Shown piece after piece: positions 26,463 through 37,149 of a DNA stretch of 64,000 nucleotides. Within the stretch, counting starts at the first letter, position 1. Each line of letters opens with the position of its first letter. The notes beneath the pieces are model-generated. The model ran no database searches and was not told where the DNA came from. It saw nothing but the letters and a program-made list of their open reading frames with translations. Source of the stretch: Heterohyrax brucei (lineage: Eukaryota; Chordata; Mammalia; Hyracoidea; Procaviidae); assembly GCA_028571685.1 (NCBI GenBank), contig CM053140.1, forward strand, positions 56,488,201 to 56,552,200, in the 5' to 3' direction. Made by a program: the position numbers and the translations under genes.

Positions 26463-26690
26463 ACACTGTTTTCTTAAACAGCTTTATTGAGACAAAATTG
26501 ATATACAATAAATCGCACATATTTAAAGGACACAATTTAATAAGGTTTGATAACTGTATACACCCACATGGGGTCACCCTGAGTTGGAATCAGCTTGACA
26601 GCAACTAACAACAGTGAAACCACCTTTACAGTCAAGACAGTGAGTGTATCCATCAACACCCCCCAAAAGTTTCTTCATGCCCCTTTAAGT
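26463..26690 (-). repeat. L1 3' UTR fragment with an inserted RTE/AfroSINE tail
   Basis: The L1 pattern is agctttattgagacaaaatt gatatac, later cagtcaagacagtgagtgta and catcaacaccccccaaaagt. At 26,568-26,615 it is interrupted by ggggtcaccctgagttggaa with gcttgacagcaactaacaac, the RTE/AfroSINE tail. Confidence 0.65.
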
Positions 26691-26785
26691 ATGAGCTATT
26701 TCATTGGCAAGGTACAGCTTAGTTTCCAGGATGTGTAGTGTGAACTTAGGTTGCCATGGATAGGGCAAACAGCTACCAATTAAAA

Positions 26786-26975
26786 GTAGTCCCTGAGTGG
26801 TGCATACAGGTAAGCACTCAACTACTAACAAAAAAATTGGCAATTCAAACCTACCCGCGGTCCCTTGCAAGAAAGGTCTGGTTATCTGTTTCTGCATGGA
26901 CCAAAGTTATGCCCTGAAATACATGGGATCATAGATTGCAGTGAGTCAAAACTAACTTGGCAGGTAGTGTGGCTG
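26786..26975 (+). mobile_element. AfroSINE, long form, degraded (sense)
   Basis: It contains gtccctgagtggtgcataca, gtaagcactcaactactaac, ttggcaattcaaacctaccc, gtctggttatctgtttctgc and gattgcagtgagtcaaaact. Confidence 0.8.
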
Positions 26976-27070
26976 TTAGGGTTTTTTGTTTGTTTGCTTG
27001 TTTTTTGGTTTTGGTGTAATCTTAGCTTGAGGTCTGGAACTTAGGAGGTGCTAAGAAAATAGGGCTAGTA

Positions 27071-27228
27071 GGAAACTCTGGTGGAGTAGTGGTTCACAGC
27101 TATGGCTACTAACCAAAGGGTCAGTAGTTTGAATCTACCAGGCAGTTCTACTCTGTCCTATAGGGTTGCTATGAGTCCACTCTGTCCTATAGGGTCTCTA
27201 CTTGATGGCATTGAGTTTGTTTGTTTTT
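27071..27228 (+). mobile_element. AfroSINE (sense) with an internal duplication
   Basis: Head gaaactctggtggagtagtg. The segment cactctgtcctatagggt is present twice, near 27,149 and 27,179, separated by a tgctatgagtc stretch. The tail is ttgatggcattgagtttg. Confidence 0.88.
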
Positions 27229-27244
27229 GGTTTCCTACTGCAAC

Positions 27245-27440
27245 CATACAGCAGAGTAGTTAAATGTGTGGGTCCTAAAGCCAGCTGCCTGAGTTCAAGC
27301 CCATCTCTGCTACTTGTTCCCTTGGGCAAGTTACACAATGTCTCTGTGCATCTTGTTTGTAAAACAAGAATGATAATACGGTACCTGTCTCAAAGGATTA
27401 TCATGAAGATTAAAATAATTAATACAAGTGAAAATATTTT
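27245..27440 (+). repeat. MIR SINE (sense)
   Basis: A rather complete copy: agcagagtagttaaatgtgt, ctgcctgagttcaagcccat, cccttgggcaagttacacaa and ggattatcatgaagattaaa. Confidence 0.85.
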
Positions 27441-27603
27441 TACTTGATTGTAGGTAACAGAATTATGTCAGATAGACTTTTTGAAATTTTAAAAATATTC
27501 ATTAGCACGTCCTTGATGTGGGTGTTTGAAACTTCCGTGTGGAAATCTCTGAACTAACTGTCTCTCAGTAGTCTTAGAGAACTGTTGCAACTTGATGCTA
27601 TAA

Positions 27604-27757
27604 AAACCAACTGCCATTGAGTTGATTCAGACCCACAGTGACCCTATAAGACAGGGTACAACTGCCCCATAGAGTTTCCAAGGAATGCCTGGTGGATTTG
27701 AACTGCTGACCTTTGGAGTAGCAACCGTAACAATCACTACACCACTAGTGTTTCCTA
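27604..27757 (-). mobile_element. AfroSINE (antisense)
   Basis: It contains aaccaactgccattgagttg, gtgaccctataagacagggt, gagtttccaaggaatgcctg and caccactagtgtttcct. Confidence 0.92.
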
Positions 27758-27865
27758 TAAAGTCTCTGATTTAAGCAGCAATGGTAATTCTAGAAGTTAC
27801 CACAAGAGGGAACAGGAATTCACTCTTCTTTTGTGACTTGTGAGGACAGTTCACTCTTTCTGGTT

Positions 27866-28170
27866 TGTTGTTGTTTAGCCTACGGCTCACAGTGACCCCA
27901 GGTACAACAGGACTCTGCCTGGCCCTGCACCATCTCAGTAAAGGGTGGATCTGATGATCATGATCCCTAAAGTCTTGGTGGCTGATTTTTGCAAGTAGAC
28001 TGCCAGCCTTTTCTTCCTCATCCATCTTAGTCTGGAAGCTCTGCAGAAACCTGTTCAGCATCATAGCAGTGTGCAAGCCTCCACTGACAGTCGGGTACTG
28101 GTTGCACATGAAGTGCATTGACTGGGAATCAGGAATACAACACTGATATCTGAGCAACCAGCTCCTGCCA
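27866..28170 (-). mobile_element. SINE with tRNA-Gly-like head and RTE-like tail (antisense)
   Basis: Read on the minus strand, the head ends in ttcctgattcccagtcaatg, close to the T-arm and acceptor end of tRNA-Gly. The opposite end on the plus strand is gtttgttgttgtttagccta then ctcacagtgaccccaggtac, matching the RTE tail in reverse. Its middle (ctggaagctctgcagaaacc, gtgcaagcctccactgacag) is unlike the common AfroSINE. I do not know its family name for certain. Confidence 0.65.
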
Positions 28171-28409
28171 CATCTGGAATTTATGTGCGCTGATTCAATG
28201 CTAGTGTTTTATCCAGCTGAGTCTCTGTGGTTGAGAATTATAGAAGTACATGTGAATAAAAGGACTTACAGACAGTCTTTTGGAGCACATGACCTGTTTA
28301 TAAGCAGCAGTAATAAAAATAAAATAATAATGGCCAGCATTTATTGAGTTCATACTTTGTGTCAGACACTATTACAAGTGTTTTCCAGTAATTTGTCCCA
28401 TGTGACAGG

Positions 28410-28500
28410 TAGAGGGCAGTGGTGGCTCATAGGTAGAATTCTTTTCTTTCCTGCAGGACACCCTTGTTCAATTCCACCATGAGTGTTGTGGGGGATTTGG
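28410..28500 (+). mobile_element. tRNA-Gly-like SINE head (sense)
   Basis: gcagtggtggctcataggta, gaattcttttctttcctgca and cttgttcaattccaccatga align with the A box, anticodon arm and B box of tRNA-Gly(GCC). The anticodon loop is degraded, so this is not a functional tRNA gene. Confidence 0.65.
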
Positions 28501-28568
28501 ATGATAGTTATTCTGATTACTTTATTTCCCTACTCAAAGATAAGACAACAAATGTTCAGGCGGGGGGG

Positions 28569-28722
28569 AAGAACCTCTGCTGTTGAGTCAATTCTGAGTC
28601 ACAGGGACCCTATAGGGCAGAGTAGAACTGCCCCATAGTTTCCAATGAGCACCTGGTGGATTCAAACTGTTTATCTTTTGGTTAGCAGTCATAGCTTTTT
28701 AACTACGAAGCCACCAGGGTTT
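28569..28722 (-). mobile_element. AfroSINE (antisense) nested in a MIR
   Basis: It contains ctgctgttgagtcaattctg, ggaccctatagggcagagta, gtttccaatgagcacctggt and gaagccaccagggtttcc. Confidence 0.92.
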
Positions 28723-28917
28723 CCAGCATTCAGAGAGGATACAAAATTGCTGGGGAGCTCGGTCACATAGCCCCAAATTAGAGTGATTGATGGTTAATGG
28801 GGGAAATTCTATAGTAGAAGAAAGAGACTATTTTGATGAAGGTCTTTTTTGCCACTCAATCTGACATCATTAAAAATTACAGAAATTGGCAAGCAAGTAA
28901 GTCAGATATGTAGATAA

Positions 28918-29220
28918 AACCAAAACCAAACCAACCAACCAACCCAATGTCACTGAGTAGAACTGCCCCACAGGGTTTCAAGCCCAACCAAACCTAACCA
29001 AACGATTCCAACTCACAGTGACCCTAACTCTATGGAACAGTTCTACTCTGTTTCTGAGTGAGAATCAACTCAATAGCAGTTGCCATAGTGTTTACAAAGC
29101 CATAAATCTTGATGGAAGCAGATTGCTAGATCTTTCTTCCACAGAGTGAGTGATGGGTTCAAAATGCCAACTTTTTGGTTAGCAACTGAGCACTTAACCC
29201 ACTGCACCTCCAAGGTTCCT
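28918..29220 (-). mobile_element. Composite AfroSINE cluster (antisense), long-form piece at the right
   Basis: A short partial copy (ctgagtagaactgccccaca) is followed by gattccaactcacagtgacc. Next comes the long-form segment cataaatcttgatggaagca, gatctttcttccacagagtg and aactttttggttagcaactg. The order suggests overlapping insertions or rearrangement. Confidence 0.75.
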
Positions 29221-29257
29221 ATGATGTGATTGGTTATGTCAGATGAATTTGGGGGGG

Positions 29258-30522
29258 AAAGCAGAGATTACTAGAAAGATGGTTACCTATGTTTTATTGA
29301 TTATGCAAAGGCTTTCAACTGTGTGGTCCATAACAAATTATGGATAGCATTGTGAAGAACAGGAATTTCAGAACACTTAATTGTGCTCACGAGAAATCCA
29401 TATATGGATCAGGAGGAAGCTGCTTGAACAGAACAAAGGGGATAGTGCATAGTTTAAAGTCAGAAATGATATGTATCAGGATTGTATCCTGTCACCATAT
29501 TTATTCTGTAGGCTGAGTGAATAATCTGAGAAGCTAGACTATATGAAGAATGTGACATCAGGGTTGGAGGAAGACTCATTAACAACCTGCTATATGCAGA
29601 TAGCACAGGCTTGTAATGATGAAGATTACATTTCAACATAAAGAAAACAAAAACTCTTACAATAGGACCAACAAACAACACCATGATGTTGCTGTCGTTA
29701 GGCTCCATCAAGCGGGTTCTGATTTATAGTGACCCTGTGTTGAACAGACACAATGCCCAATCCTGCACCAGCCTCACAATAGTTGCTAGATCTGAGCCCC
29801 TTGCTTCAGCCACTATGTCAATTCATTTTGTTGAGAGTCTTCTTTTTCCTTTACCAAGCGTGATGTCTTTCTCCAGGGACTGATCCCCCCAGCACAATAG
29901 AGAAGCTATTAAGGTTGTCAAGGATTTCACTTTACTTGGATCCACAATTATTGCCCATGGAAGCAGCAGTCAAGAACTCAAATGATATATTGCATTGGAC
30001 AGATCTGCCACAAAGATCTCTTTCAGTGTTCAAAAGCAAAATGTTACTTTGAGGACTAAGGTTCTCCTGACCCAAGCCATGGTATTTTCAATCGCATCTC
30101 ATGCATGCAAAAGCTGGGCGATCGATAAGAGAGACTGAGGAAGAAATGATGCCTTTGAATTATGGTGTTGGTGAAGAATTTTGAATATACAATGGACTGC
30201 AAGAAGAACAGACAAATCTGTCTTGGAAGAAGTACAGCCAGAATACTCCCTAGAAGCAAAGATGGTGAGACTTCTGCTCACATACTTTGGACATGTCATC
30301 AGGAGGGATCAATCCCTGGAGAAGGATATCATACTTAGCAAGTCTAGAGGGTCAGTGAAAAAGAGGGAGATCTCAAGGAAACAGACTGACACAGCAGCTG
30401 CAACAAGGGGCTCAAACACAGCAACGACAGTGAGGATGGCACAGGACCAGACAGCATTTTGTTCTGTTGTCACGGTGTCACCATGAGTCAGAACCAATTC
30501 ACAAGCACCTAGCAACAGTGAC
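29258..30522 (+). mobile_element. RTE/Bov-B-type LINE (sense), inactive, split
   Basis: It starts at the reverse-transcriptase segment agcagagattactagaaaga and runs to gaaccaattcacaagcacct agcaac. A reverse RTE 3' piece at 29,684-29,900 is inserted in it. Internal deletions and stops are numerous. Confidence 0.88.
29684..29900 (-). mobile_element. RTE 3' fragment (antisense) inserted in a sense RTE
   Basis: ttgctgtcgttaggctccat, tgaccctgtgttgaacagac, ctgcaccagcctcacaatag and ctttctccagggactgatcc are the reverse of the RTE 3' end. The surrounding sense RTE resumes at about 29,905 with agagaagctattaaggttgt. Confidence 0.85.
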
Positions 30523-30526
30523 AGTA

Positions 30527-30760
30527 ATCTTTACCAAAGCCAATCACCGCATCTTTTTCCTACAGAGGGGCTGGTGGGTTCAAACATTCCAGCCTTTGGT
30601 TATCAGCCACCAGGGCTCCTGAGATATGTAGATAAACACCAAAAAGAAATGTGCTCTCATAAAATGATTTTACCTTCGTCTATCTTTAGAAACTCTATGG
30701 AGCAGTTCTACTCTGTCCCGTAGGGTAGCTATGAGTCAGAATCAATTCCACGAGTTTTTT
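30527..30760. mobile_element. Two partial AfroSINEs, opposite strands
   Basis: 30,527-30,622 is a long-form piece in reverse (tttttcctacagaggggctg, cagccaccagggctcct). 30,688-30,760 is a sense tail (gaaactctatggagcagttc, tagggtagctatgagtcaga). Confidence 0.8.
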
Positions 30761-30858
30761 ATTTTTTATCACACGGTCTTCACAGAAAGAAAAAAACGAA
30801 AAAGGCATGAAAAGATAATGAAAAGAGCATTCGTCTGGAGTCAAAAAGACTGGGTTCA

Positions 30859-31276
30859 GGGGTGCATCATGAGATCTCCACTAAAAGACCTCAATTGATG
30901 GTCCAGTGGTTTTGGGGTTCCTCTGAGAGCATGGCCCCCGGCCTTGATGCTGCCCTTTCCCATAAATTATAACAAAGGTCCACTCTTTGGACAGGAATGG
31001 ATTGGACTTGGCAATGCAGAGTGACCATATATTGGAAGCACTTTATGGTTCTATACATCTATAGGATATCATCCTGCTGACCTCTGGCTGGAGGAAGGGG
31101 AGTGGACGGAGGGGAAAGGAGGCTGTTGGGAGAACGAGACATGTATGGAGCAGAGAGGAATAATGTGCTGTCACCGGACAGGGAGAGCAGTGGAAGCTGC
31201 ATATAGGTGGGCATGTAAATTTATATGTGAATGTACATTTTCACTCAGTCATGTTAAATAAAAATAATAATAAAAA
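30859..31276 (+). mobile_element. Poly(A) retroposon, family of three in this window, copy 1 (sense)
   Basis: It starts ggggtgcatcatgagatctc, runs through gtgaccatatattggaagca and tatgtgaatgtacattttca, and ends in an AATAAA-like, A-rich tail. The 16-base target-site duplication AAAAAGACTGGGTTCA stands at 30,843-30,858 and 31,277-31,292. The mobilising machinery is probably L1. It may be an L1 3' UTR of a subfamily I cannot name. Confidence 0.8.
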
Positions 31277-32176
31277 AAAAGACTGGGTTCAAACTTCCAG
31301 TTCTTTCAGTTGCTGTGTAACTTTGGATTAATTGCCTAGCCTCTTTAAGCTTGCCTTTATTCAGGTATCAAAATTAAATTTAAAAACTTTTTTTTACTCA
31401 AAGAGAATTGTGTAAAGTATACATGAACTGGGTTTTGTAAAGGCACCCAATAGATTTTGGCATATGGTAGGAACTAAGGACATGCTTAACTGCATGTCTT
31501 CATTGAGGCTCCCCAGAAGCAGGCTGGGAGACTATGATTCCTGAGTAAAGGATTTATTAAGGAAGTGCTCCAAAGAGATGCTGGTAAGGGAATCGGGGAA
31601 GTGGGACCAGGAAGAAGAAGCAAGCCAAAGATGACATTACAGGCAAAGTCCTATGGAGGACAAACTGATCCCTATGGAAATTCAAGGGTAAATTCCATCC
31701 CAAGGCAAGAAAGCTAGGCTTTCAGTCTCCTACATCTAATCACTAAGAACCAGAGAAGGGGGATGGGACAAAGCCATTCTAGTAGCCTGAGGACAAGCCT
31801 CCTTAGAAGAAGTTCAGGTGCTGGTCACTGGAAGCAAAAGCGAACAGTAGCCAGGGTAGGGGTGGGTATGTGGAATTAGCAGAGATCTAGAGAAGATCTA
31901 GGTAAAGCAAGAATAGTATCTTCTACGGTGTTTGTTTTCCCATCAGAAAATCTGGGCTTAAGTCTTTGCTCTGCCACTTACCAGTCATTTACTCAGAGTT
32001 TCAGTTTCTTCATCCATTAAATAGGAATAATAATACCTACCCTCTCCTTCTCACATGACCAAAGGGATTAAATGGAAAGGTATAGTGAAGTGTCTCTGGA
32101 GGTTAAAGTGTTAGACAAATTCTTTCACCTATTTAACAAGCATTTATTCAGTATCTACTATAAACTGGATGCAGTA

Positions 32177-32304
32177 CTGTTGTTATTAGGTGCTGTCCTA
32201 CAGGACAGAGTAAAACTGCCCTATAAGGTTTCTAAGGAGCAGTTAATGGATTCAAACAGCTGACCTTTCAGTTAGCAGCTGAACTCTTATCCACCAAAGC
32301 ACGA
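32177..32304 (-). mobile_element. AfroSINE (antisense) in L2
   Basis: gttgttattaggtgctgtcc and acaggacagagtaaaactgc lead to aacagctgacctttcagtta. The right end is degraded (ccaccaaagcacg). Confidence 0.82.
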
Positions 32305-32397
32305 TGCTAGATGTTAGGGTATATATACCCCTTAATATGAGACTCATAAGCTGTTAAGGAGCTTTTAATCTAGTAAAGGAGTCAAGGAAATATAAAA

Positions 32398-32528
32398 ATC
32401 ATTGCCGTTGAGTTGATTCAAACTCATAGCTACCCTATAGAACAGAGTAGAACTGCCCCATAGAGTTTCTAAGGAATGTCTGGTGGATTTCAGCTGCCAA
32501 CTTTTTGGTTAGCAGCCACAGCTCTTAA
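32398..32528 (-). mobile_element. AfroSINE (antisense) in L2
   Basis: It contains attgccgttgagttgattca, gctaccctatagaacagagt, gagtttctaaggaatgtctg and tttttggttagcagccacag. The distal head is truncated. Confidence 0.9.
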
Positions 32529-33499
32529 CTGACCACATATGTTATTAAAGTATGGAGGTGGAGAAAGGGAGTAAGTGGCACAAAGGAGAAGTGGGCAGTT
32601 GAACAAGAGGGCAGGGAGTTACTTACTATGTGACCCCTGAGCTGAGTTTCAAAAGATAGGCAAGGCATTGTCAGGCAGACTGGCCAGAAAGGGCATTTCT
32701 GGCAGAGGGAACAACACTCGCAAAGTCCAAGAGATGGGCAATAGCCTGGTATGAATTGCAAGTTCAACATTGAGGCCTTGGATGCCAAGATAAGGACCTT
32801 GAACTTAATCCTAGAAGGCAATGGGGGCTACCAAAGGATTCTGAGGTGGGGACCTAACTTGCATTTTAAAATGATTACTGTGGCTGATAGAAGTGATGTG
32901 AAACACATTTGGGGAAGAGAGACCAGATTGGGAAATCAGATTGGAGACAATTACAGAAGTCAAACCAACAACTCAAGGGAGGCCCCCGGAGTGACTTGCA
33001 TAGCCAAAAGGAGGGTGTGTGGTATCTTTTACCAAGATTGTAAATTATCATTTTGCCAAACATGAAAGGAAATAAAAGTTTATATATTTTTCCTAATTGT
33101 TCCCAGAGGACAAGCCAAGGGCATGGATGGTCCTGCAACAGAACCTGTTGGCAAAATAAATTAGTAAAATGAAATTATATGAACGTCATACCCTTCAAAG
33201 TCCTTTCACGTCTATTATTGAGTTGATCCTGAAAGGGGAGGGAGGTTTTTGACAGATGAAAGACCTAAGCCTCAGAGAGCTCAAGCAAATGGCTCATGGT
33301 ATCACAGCATGTTTGTTTTTTTTTTTAGTAAAATATAGAATTACAGCCCAGTCATCTTTTAGAGACATAGAGGGTTTTTTTTTTTTTCCCCAAGAACTCT
33401 ATTTACTCAAAATAATTTTTAAAAGGAAGAAAACATTTAGTTCATGGCCTCACCAAACACTACTGGTAACATTTTGGGATGGCTCCCTCCCCCAAACTC

Positions 33500-36300
33500 C
33501 CAAATTTATTTTCTGTGATTAGATTTTAATCTGCTCTTAGGTCCATTTACATTACAATGTTCTCTCATCGTGTAATCACAAATTTTTAATAACATTGTTT
33601 TTAACAGTTTCAGAACATCCCACCAAATTGATATACCCCTGATGGTTTTAGCCACTTGCCAATTTGTGAATATTTTTGTCGATTCTTTTTTTGACAATAG
33701 AAAATTACAATTGTGATGAACGTATTTGTGGTTCTGCTGAACTTTGGATTCAATTCTTAGAACAAGACTGGAAGGCTAAAACTACCTGATGAAAGAAAAA
33801 GATAATTTTATGACTGTACAGTTTTGCCAACTACTCTCTAAAAGAATTGTACCTGTGTATCTTGGACCCTCCATCAACCCTCTTGCAGCTAACCACATCT
33901 GCCCTATATAACCTTAGTAAAATAGACAGCGAGACCTTTAGAAGGAAGATGATCTTTATATCCAAGCCCTTTAACGGTTGACACCCCCTGGGAATTTGGC
34001 TGTCCAACACTACCCCCTCCTGCCTGGTTTCTCTGATGTTGTTTCCCCTCTGAACAGCAGATGGCAGAATAATCCCACAACAGGTGGGCCATAATTTAAT
34101 TGCAGTAGGAAAATTTCTTCTTTCCTCATATGTATTTCTCCCCAAGATAAACAGCACGTAGGGCATCTGCCTGTGCATTGGAAGCAAGGTATGTAGAAGA
34201 TATCTCTACAGCAAGGAACATCTAGGTTGCCAAGATAAATTCTGAGTTTTAGGTCATTACACGCCGTGCAAATACAGATTTTTCAGTGAGCAGGAAAAGG
34301 AGATTGAAAGCCAATTGTTAAAATTCCACATCGTCTAAATTTCCCCTGTTAATAATCATAAAAAGTTTATAGCCAGAAGTCACAAGAGGCCCTTCTGCTG
34401 TAATTGTTAGAGTTTAGAGTCGATGGGAACACCTTTCTCACTCGGGGATTTTAAAAGCCCTCTCCACCCCCGTCTCCTCATCCTCCGTCTTTCCTCCCCG
34501 CTCCCTCCTTCTCCCTCCTCCCTCTCCCTACTCCTCCCTCTCCCCACAATCCTCTCTGCTAGCACTCATTTCCCATCCCTTCACAAAATTGCCAGGGTAA
34601 TTGACTCTTAGATGAGATAAGTTTGACTTTCTACCCCGATTTTGTAACAGAACTTCTTTCCGTGAGGTTCTTTGTTTGAAAATGCACAATAAAAATGGCT
34701 TTAGAATGACTTCAGAGGACTCTTTTTCTGGTGCCAATAACAGATTCCAAAGCAGCTATTATTTGAGGTGGGTGATAGGATCCCTTGAGACTGTTTAAGT
34801 ATCGGTTTTCAAAGTGGTTAGGAACCTGAAATGTCCTGCATGGTATATTTGCAGGTGCATAATTGGCCAAGTGCTCCAGGGGTTATAAAGACTGCCTTCC
34901 TGTGGTTGGAATAGACAGATTTAGCCTCTCACTGAAACTGAAGGCTGCAACGTCGATAACAAATCTGATTCCACTCTCCCTTGTCACTTTAGCCCAAAGG
35001 TGCCTTTGTCTCCCAGGAGAAAAAAGGTTGGAGGTAAGTGAATGGCTCTTAACCAGAGCTATGTAAAAAAAACATTGCTAAGGAAAACTTTTGTCCTGAG
35101 AGTGTAGGTTTAGGGCCATTGCGTGTGAAGCACATTTGCTTTGTTCACAGCCAACCTTCCTGAATGGGTATTGCTGAGGTGACTAGAGCTGAGGAGCAGC
35201 AAACTGCTTTAAAAGCAGGCTTTCAGTGGGAAACTTGGAGCATACAATGGCTTTATTTTTGTTAGACATAATTCTCCAGCCTCACTTTTTTTTTTTTATT
35301 GCACTAACCAAAATAAATCTGGATGAACTTAAAAGGCTGCCTTGATGTCAGAAGGAAAATGGATATTGTCTCTCTCGACATGTTTGAAAGATAGTATATA
35401 ATCCTAGCTACATCCAGATAAGAATACACCTCCTCCCATAGAAAGCTTTCTTGGAACGAAATAACACCAGGAGTATTCACTGTGGGGGCCTGATGGTTCC
35501 AACCTGTCTTACTAAAACTTCTAAAGAAATGATTTGCCCCCTCTTTCACTCTTTCATTTGTATTGAATACTTATGTGTACTTAGGGGTGTTCTGAACTTC
35601 TTTCATTCCTCAAGGCCTCCGGCATTTGATGATACCTGTGCGGCAGGAGCTTTCATCACAGCAAACACCGGATGGTGTTTAGTGAAGAAGGGACCAAAAG
35701 AGAGGGGAAAAGCCTGTGATTTTTCATAGGTCACTTTGCTTAGCAAACCAGTGGACTCCTTTTAAGATTAAATGTGTCTTTAAATATCAGAATCATCAGT
35801 TAAGAAGGTATGGGTGCTCAGACAAACCTGGAGGGAGGGCCGTGGGTGTCATGTTCGAATCCAAGGAGTGCCTCTCAACAGGCAAGATTTAATCAGCTCT
35901 CCTTCCCAGGATCAGCCAGATTTGAACATTTACTTGTCTGTGTTCCAGGCAGGAGACACTACTAATTATGAGAGCAATTCCCATGGATACAGAGAAGAAT
36001 TGTGTGAACTGGGGAGTCAAAACTCTGATCAAGATGATGAGGCTGAGAAGAAAAATGCCTTCAACATTCTCAGAGGAAGTTCCAGAGTTGCCAAGGGATG
36101 TGGCTTCTTTGTAGGAATGCCTCCTGTACCTGGGCATTTGAAGATCTGGAAGCATCCTTTTCTTCACTTTCCTAACCCATGTGTGTTAAGAATCCATTTG
36201 TCTGAAAACTGTGAATTAAAAAAAAAAAAAAAAATATCTGAACATCATGTAAGTTTATCTCGAAACACCTAGAAAGAGGGTTTTACTGAGAATAATTCTC
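33500..36300. other. Repeat-poor intergenic segment, no gene recognised
   Basis: Across 2.8 kb I find no AfroSINE, RTE, L1 or clear MIR, unlike both flanks. It holds a pyrimidine-rich tract at 34,450-34,556 and an A-run at 36,219-36,235. The 152-residue frame at 35,814-36,272 shows no domain. The segment could hold conserved regulatory DNA; this is inference from repeat absence only. Confidence 0.45.
34450..34556 (+). repeat. Polypyrimidine tract
   Basis: About 100 bases are almost all C and T, with repeated ctccctcc and cctccctctcc words. Such tracts can form triplex (H-DNA) structures. Confidence 0.85.
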
Positions 36301-36385
36301 ATAGATGACAGCACCAGAAGAGTCAGACTTGGCTTCAGAGCAGCCAAAACAGCACAAACGTTTGGACCCTGTTGCCTTATCTTTG

Positions 36386-36546
36386 GCGCTTTGGTGGCAC
36401 AGTGGTTAAGAGCTCAGCTGCTAACCAAAAGGTTGGCAGTTCAAATCTACCAGCTGCTCCCTGGAAACTCTATGGGACACTTCTACCCTGTCCTATTCAG
36501 ATTCAACTGTGAGTTAGAATCAACTCTGTGGCAATATTTTGTTTTT
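36386..36546 (+). mobile_element. AfroSINE (sense), well preserved
   Basis: It contains ggcgctttggtggcacagtg, gagctcagctgctaaccaaa, gttggcagttcaaatctacc, ctggaaactctatgggacac and gtgagttagaatcaactctg. Confidence 0.94.
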
Positions 36547-37149
36547 CCTTATCCTTGACAAAGATACATTGGATCCTTTCTGCTCCATGTAAGTTAAGCT
36601 ATGGCAAAACCTTTTTTGTGGTACCAAATTGAAATTCACCAGTGAGTCTCCTCACCATCAGTTTGCATGTATGCTCTGCCTCTCTCCTTTCTCCATTATA
36701 CAGGGCACCTGCTCCCTGTCCCTCCTCCACTCCTCCAGCTGTCTGTCTGCCTCATTTGTGTCAATTAAGAATTCAATACTGCTTGATTTAATTGAATGAC
36801 TTTCCTGATGTAGAATTGCAGCCACAGACTGGACACCACCCATAACTCCTGTCACTCAGAATGAAAACTGAAATGGTAAGGGCAAGCAAGAAAAGAGAAA
36901 AGGTCCGCACTGGCTTTGCCAGTGAACCCAAGAAGGTAAGAGTGGCCAGACTAGGTTTTCTAACACCACTTAGTTATACAGCTGGTGGCGAACCAAGAGT
37001 CAGCACTGCATAAACATGATCCTTTGGATCCACTGTGTTAAGCCTTTCCGAAGTGGTTCTTAAGGCTTCAAAACCAAGAACAAACTGGAAGAAATAAACC
37101 TCATACACTACTTCCTAGTTTACAAAGGGCTTTTTCAGAAGAATGATTT
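36547..37149. other. Intergenic stretch, nothing recognised
   Basis: No exon, clear repeat or RNA gene is visible here. Confidence 0.4.

Larger units (their letters stand above)
28280..28800 (-). repeat. Antisense MIR broken by two SINE insertions
   Basis: MIR pieces are ggccagcatttattgagttc (28,330), ttatttccctactcaaagat (28,520) and gcattcagagaggatacaaa (28,725). A tRNA-Gly-like SINE head lies between the first two, and an AfroSINE between the last two. Confidence 0.65.
32120..32950 (-). repeat. Antisense L2 fragment split by two AfroSINEs
   Basis: The L2 start (caagcatttattcagtatct) continues after the first AfroSINE as gctgttaaggagcttttaat. After the second it runs through gaggtggagaaagggag and ggatgccaagataaggacct. 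Confidence 0.55.

Noticed and set aside
28417-28484. A tRNA-Gly gene
   Set aside because: The anticodon arm and acceptor stem are degraded and the context is a SINE inside a MIR.
34993-35034. A 42-base microexon with acceptor and gtaagt donor
   Set aside because: Too short to support alone; no partner exon and no recognisable peptide.
35814-36272. 152-residue frame ending in a lysine run
   Set aside because: The end is an A-run translation; no known domain and no clear splice sites. Conservation would have to be tested.
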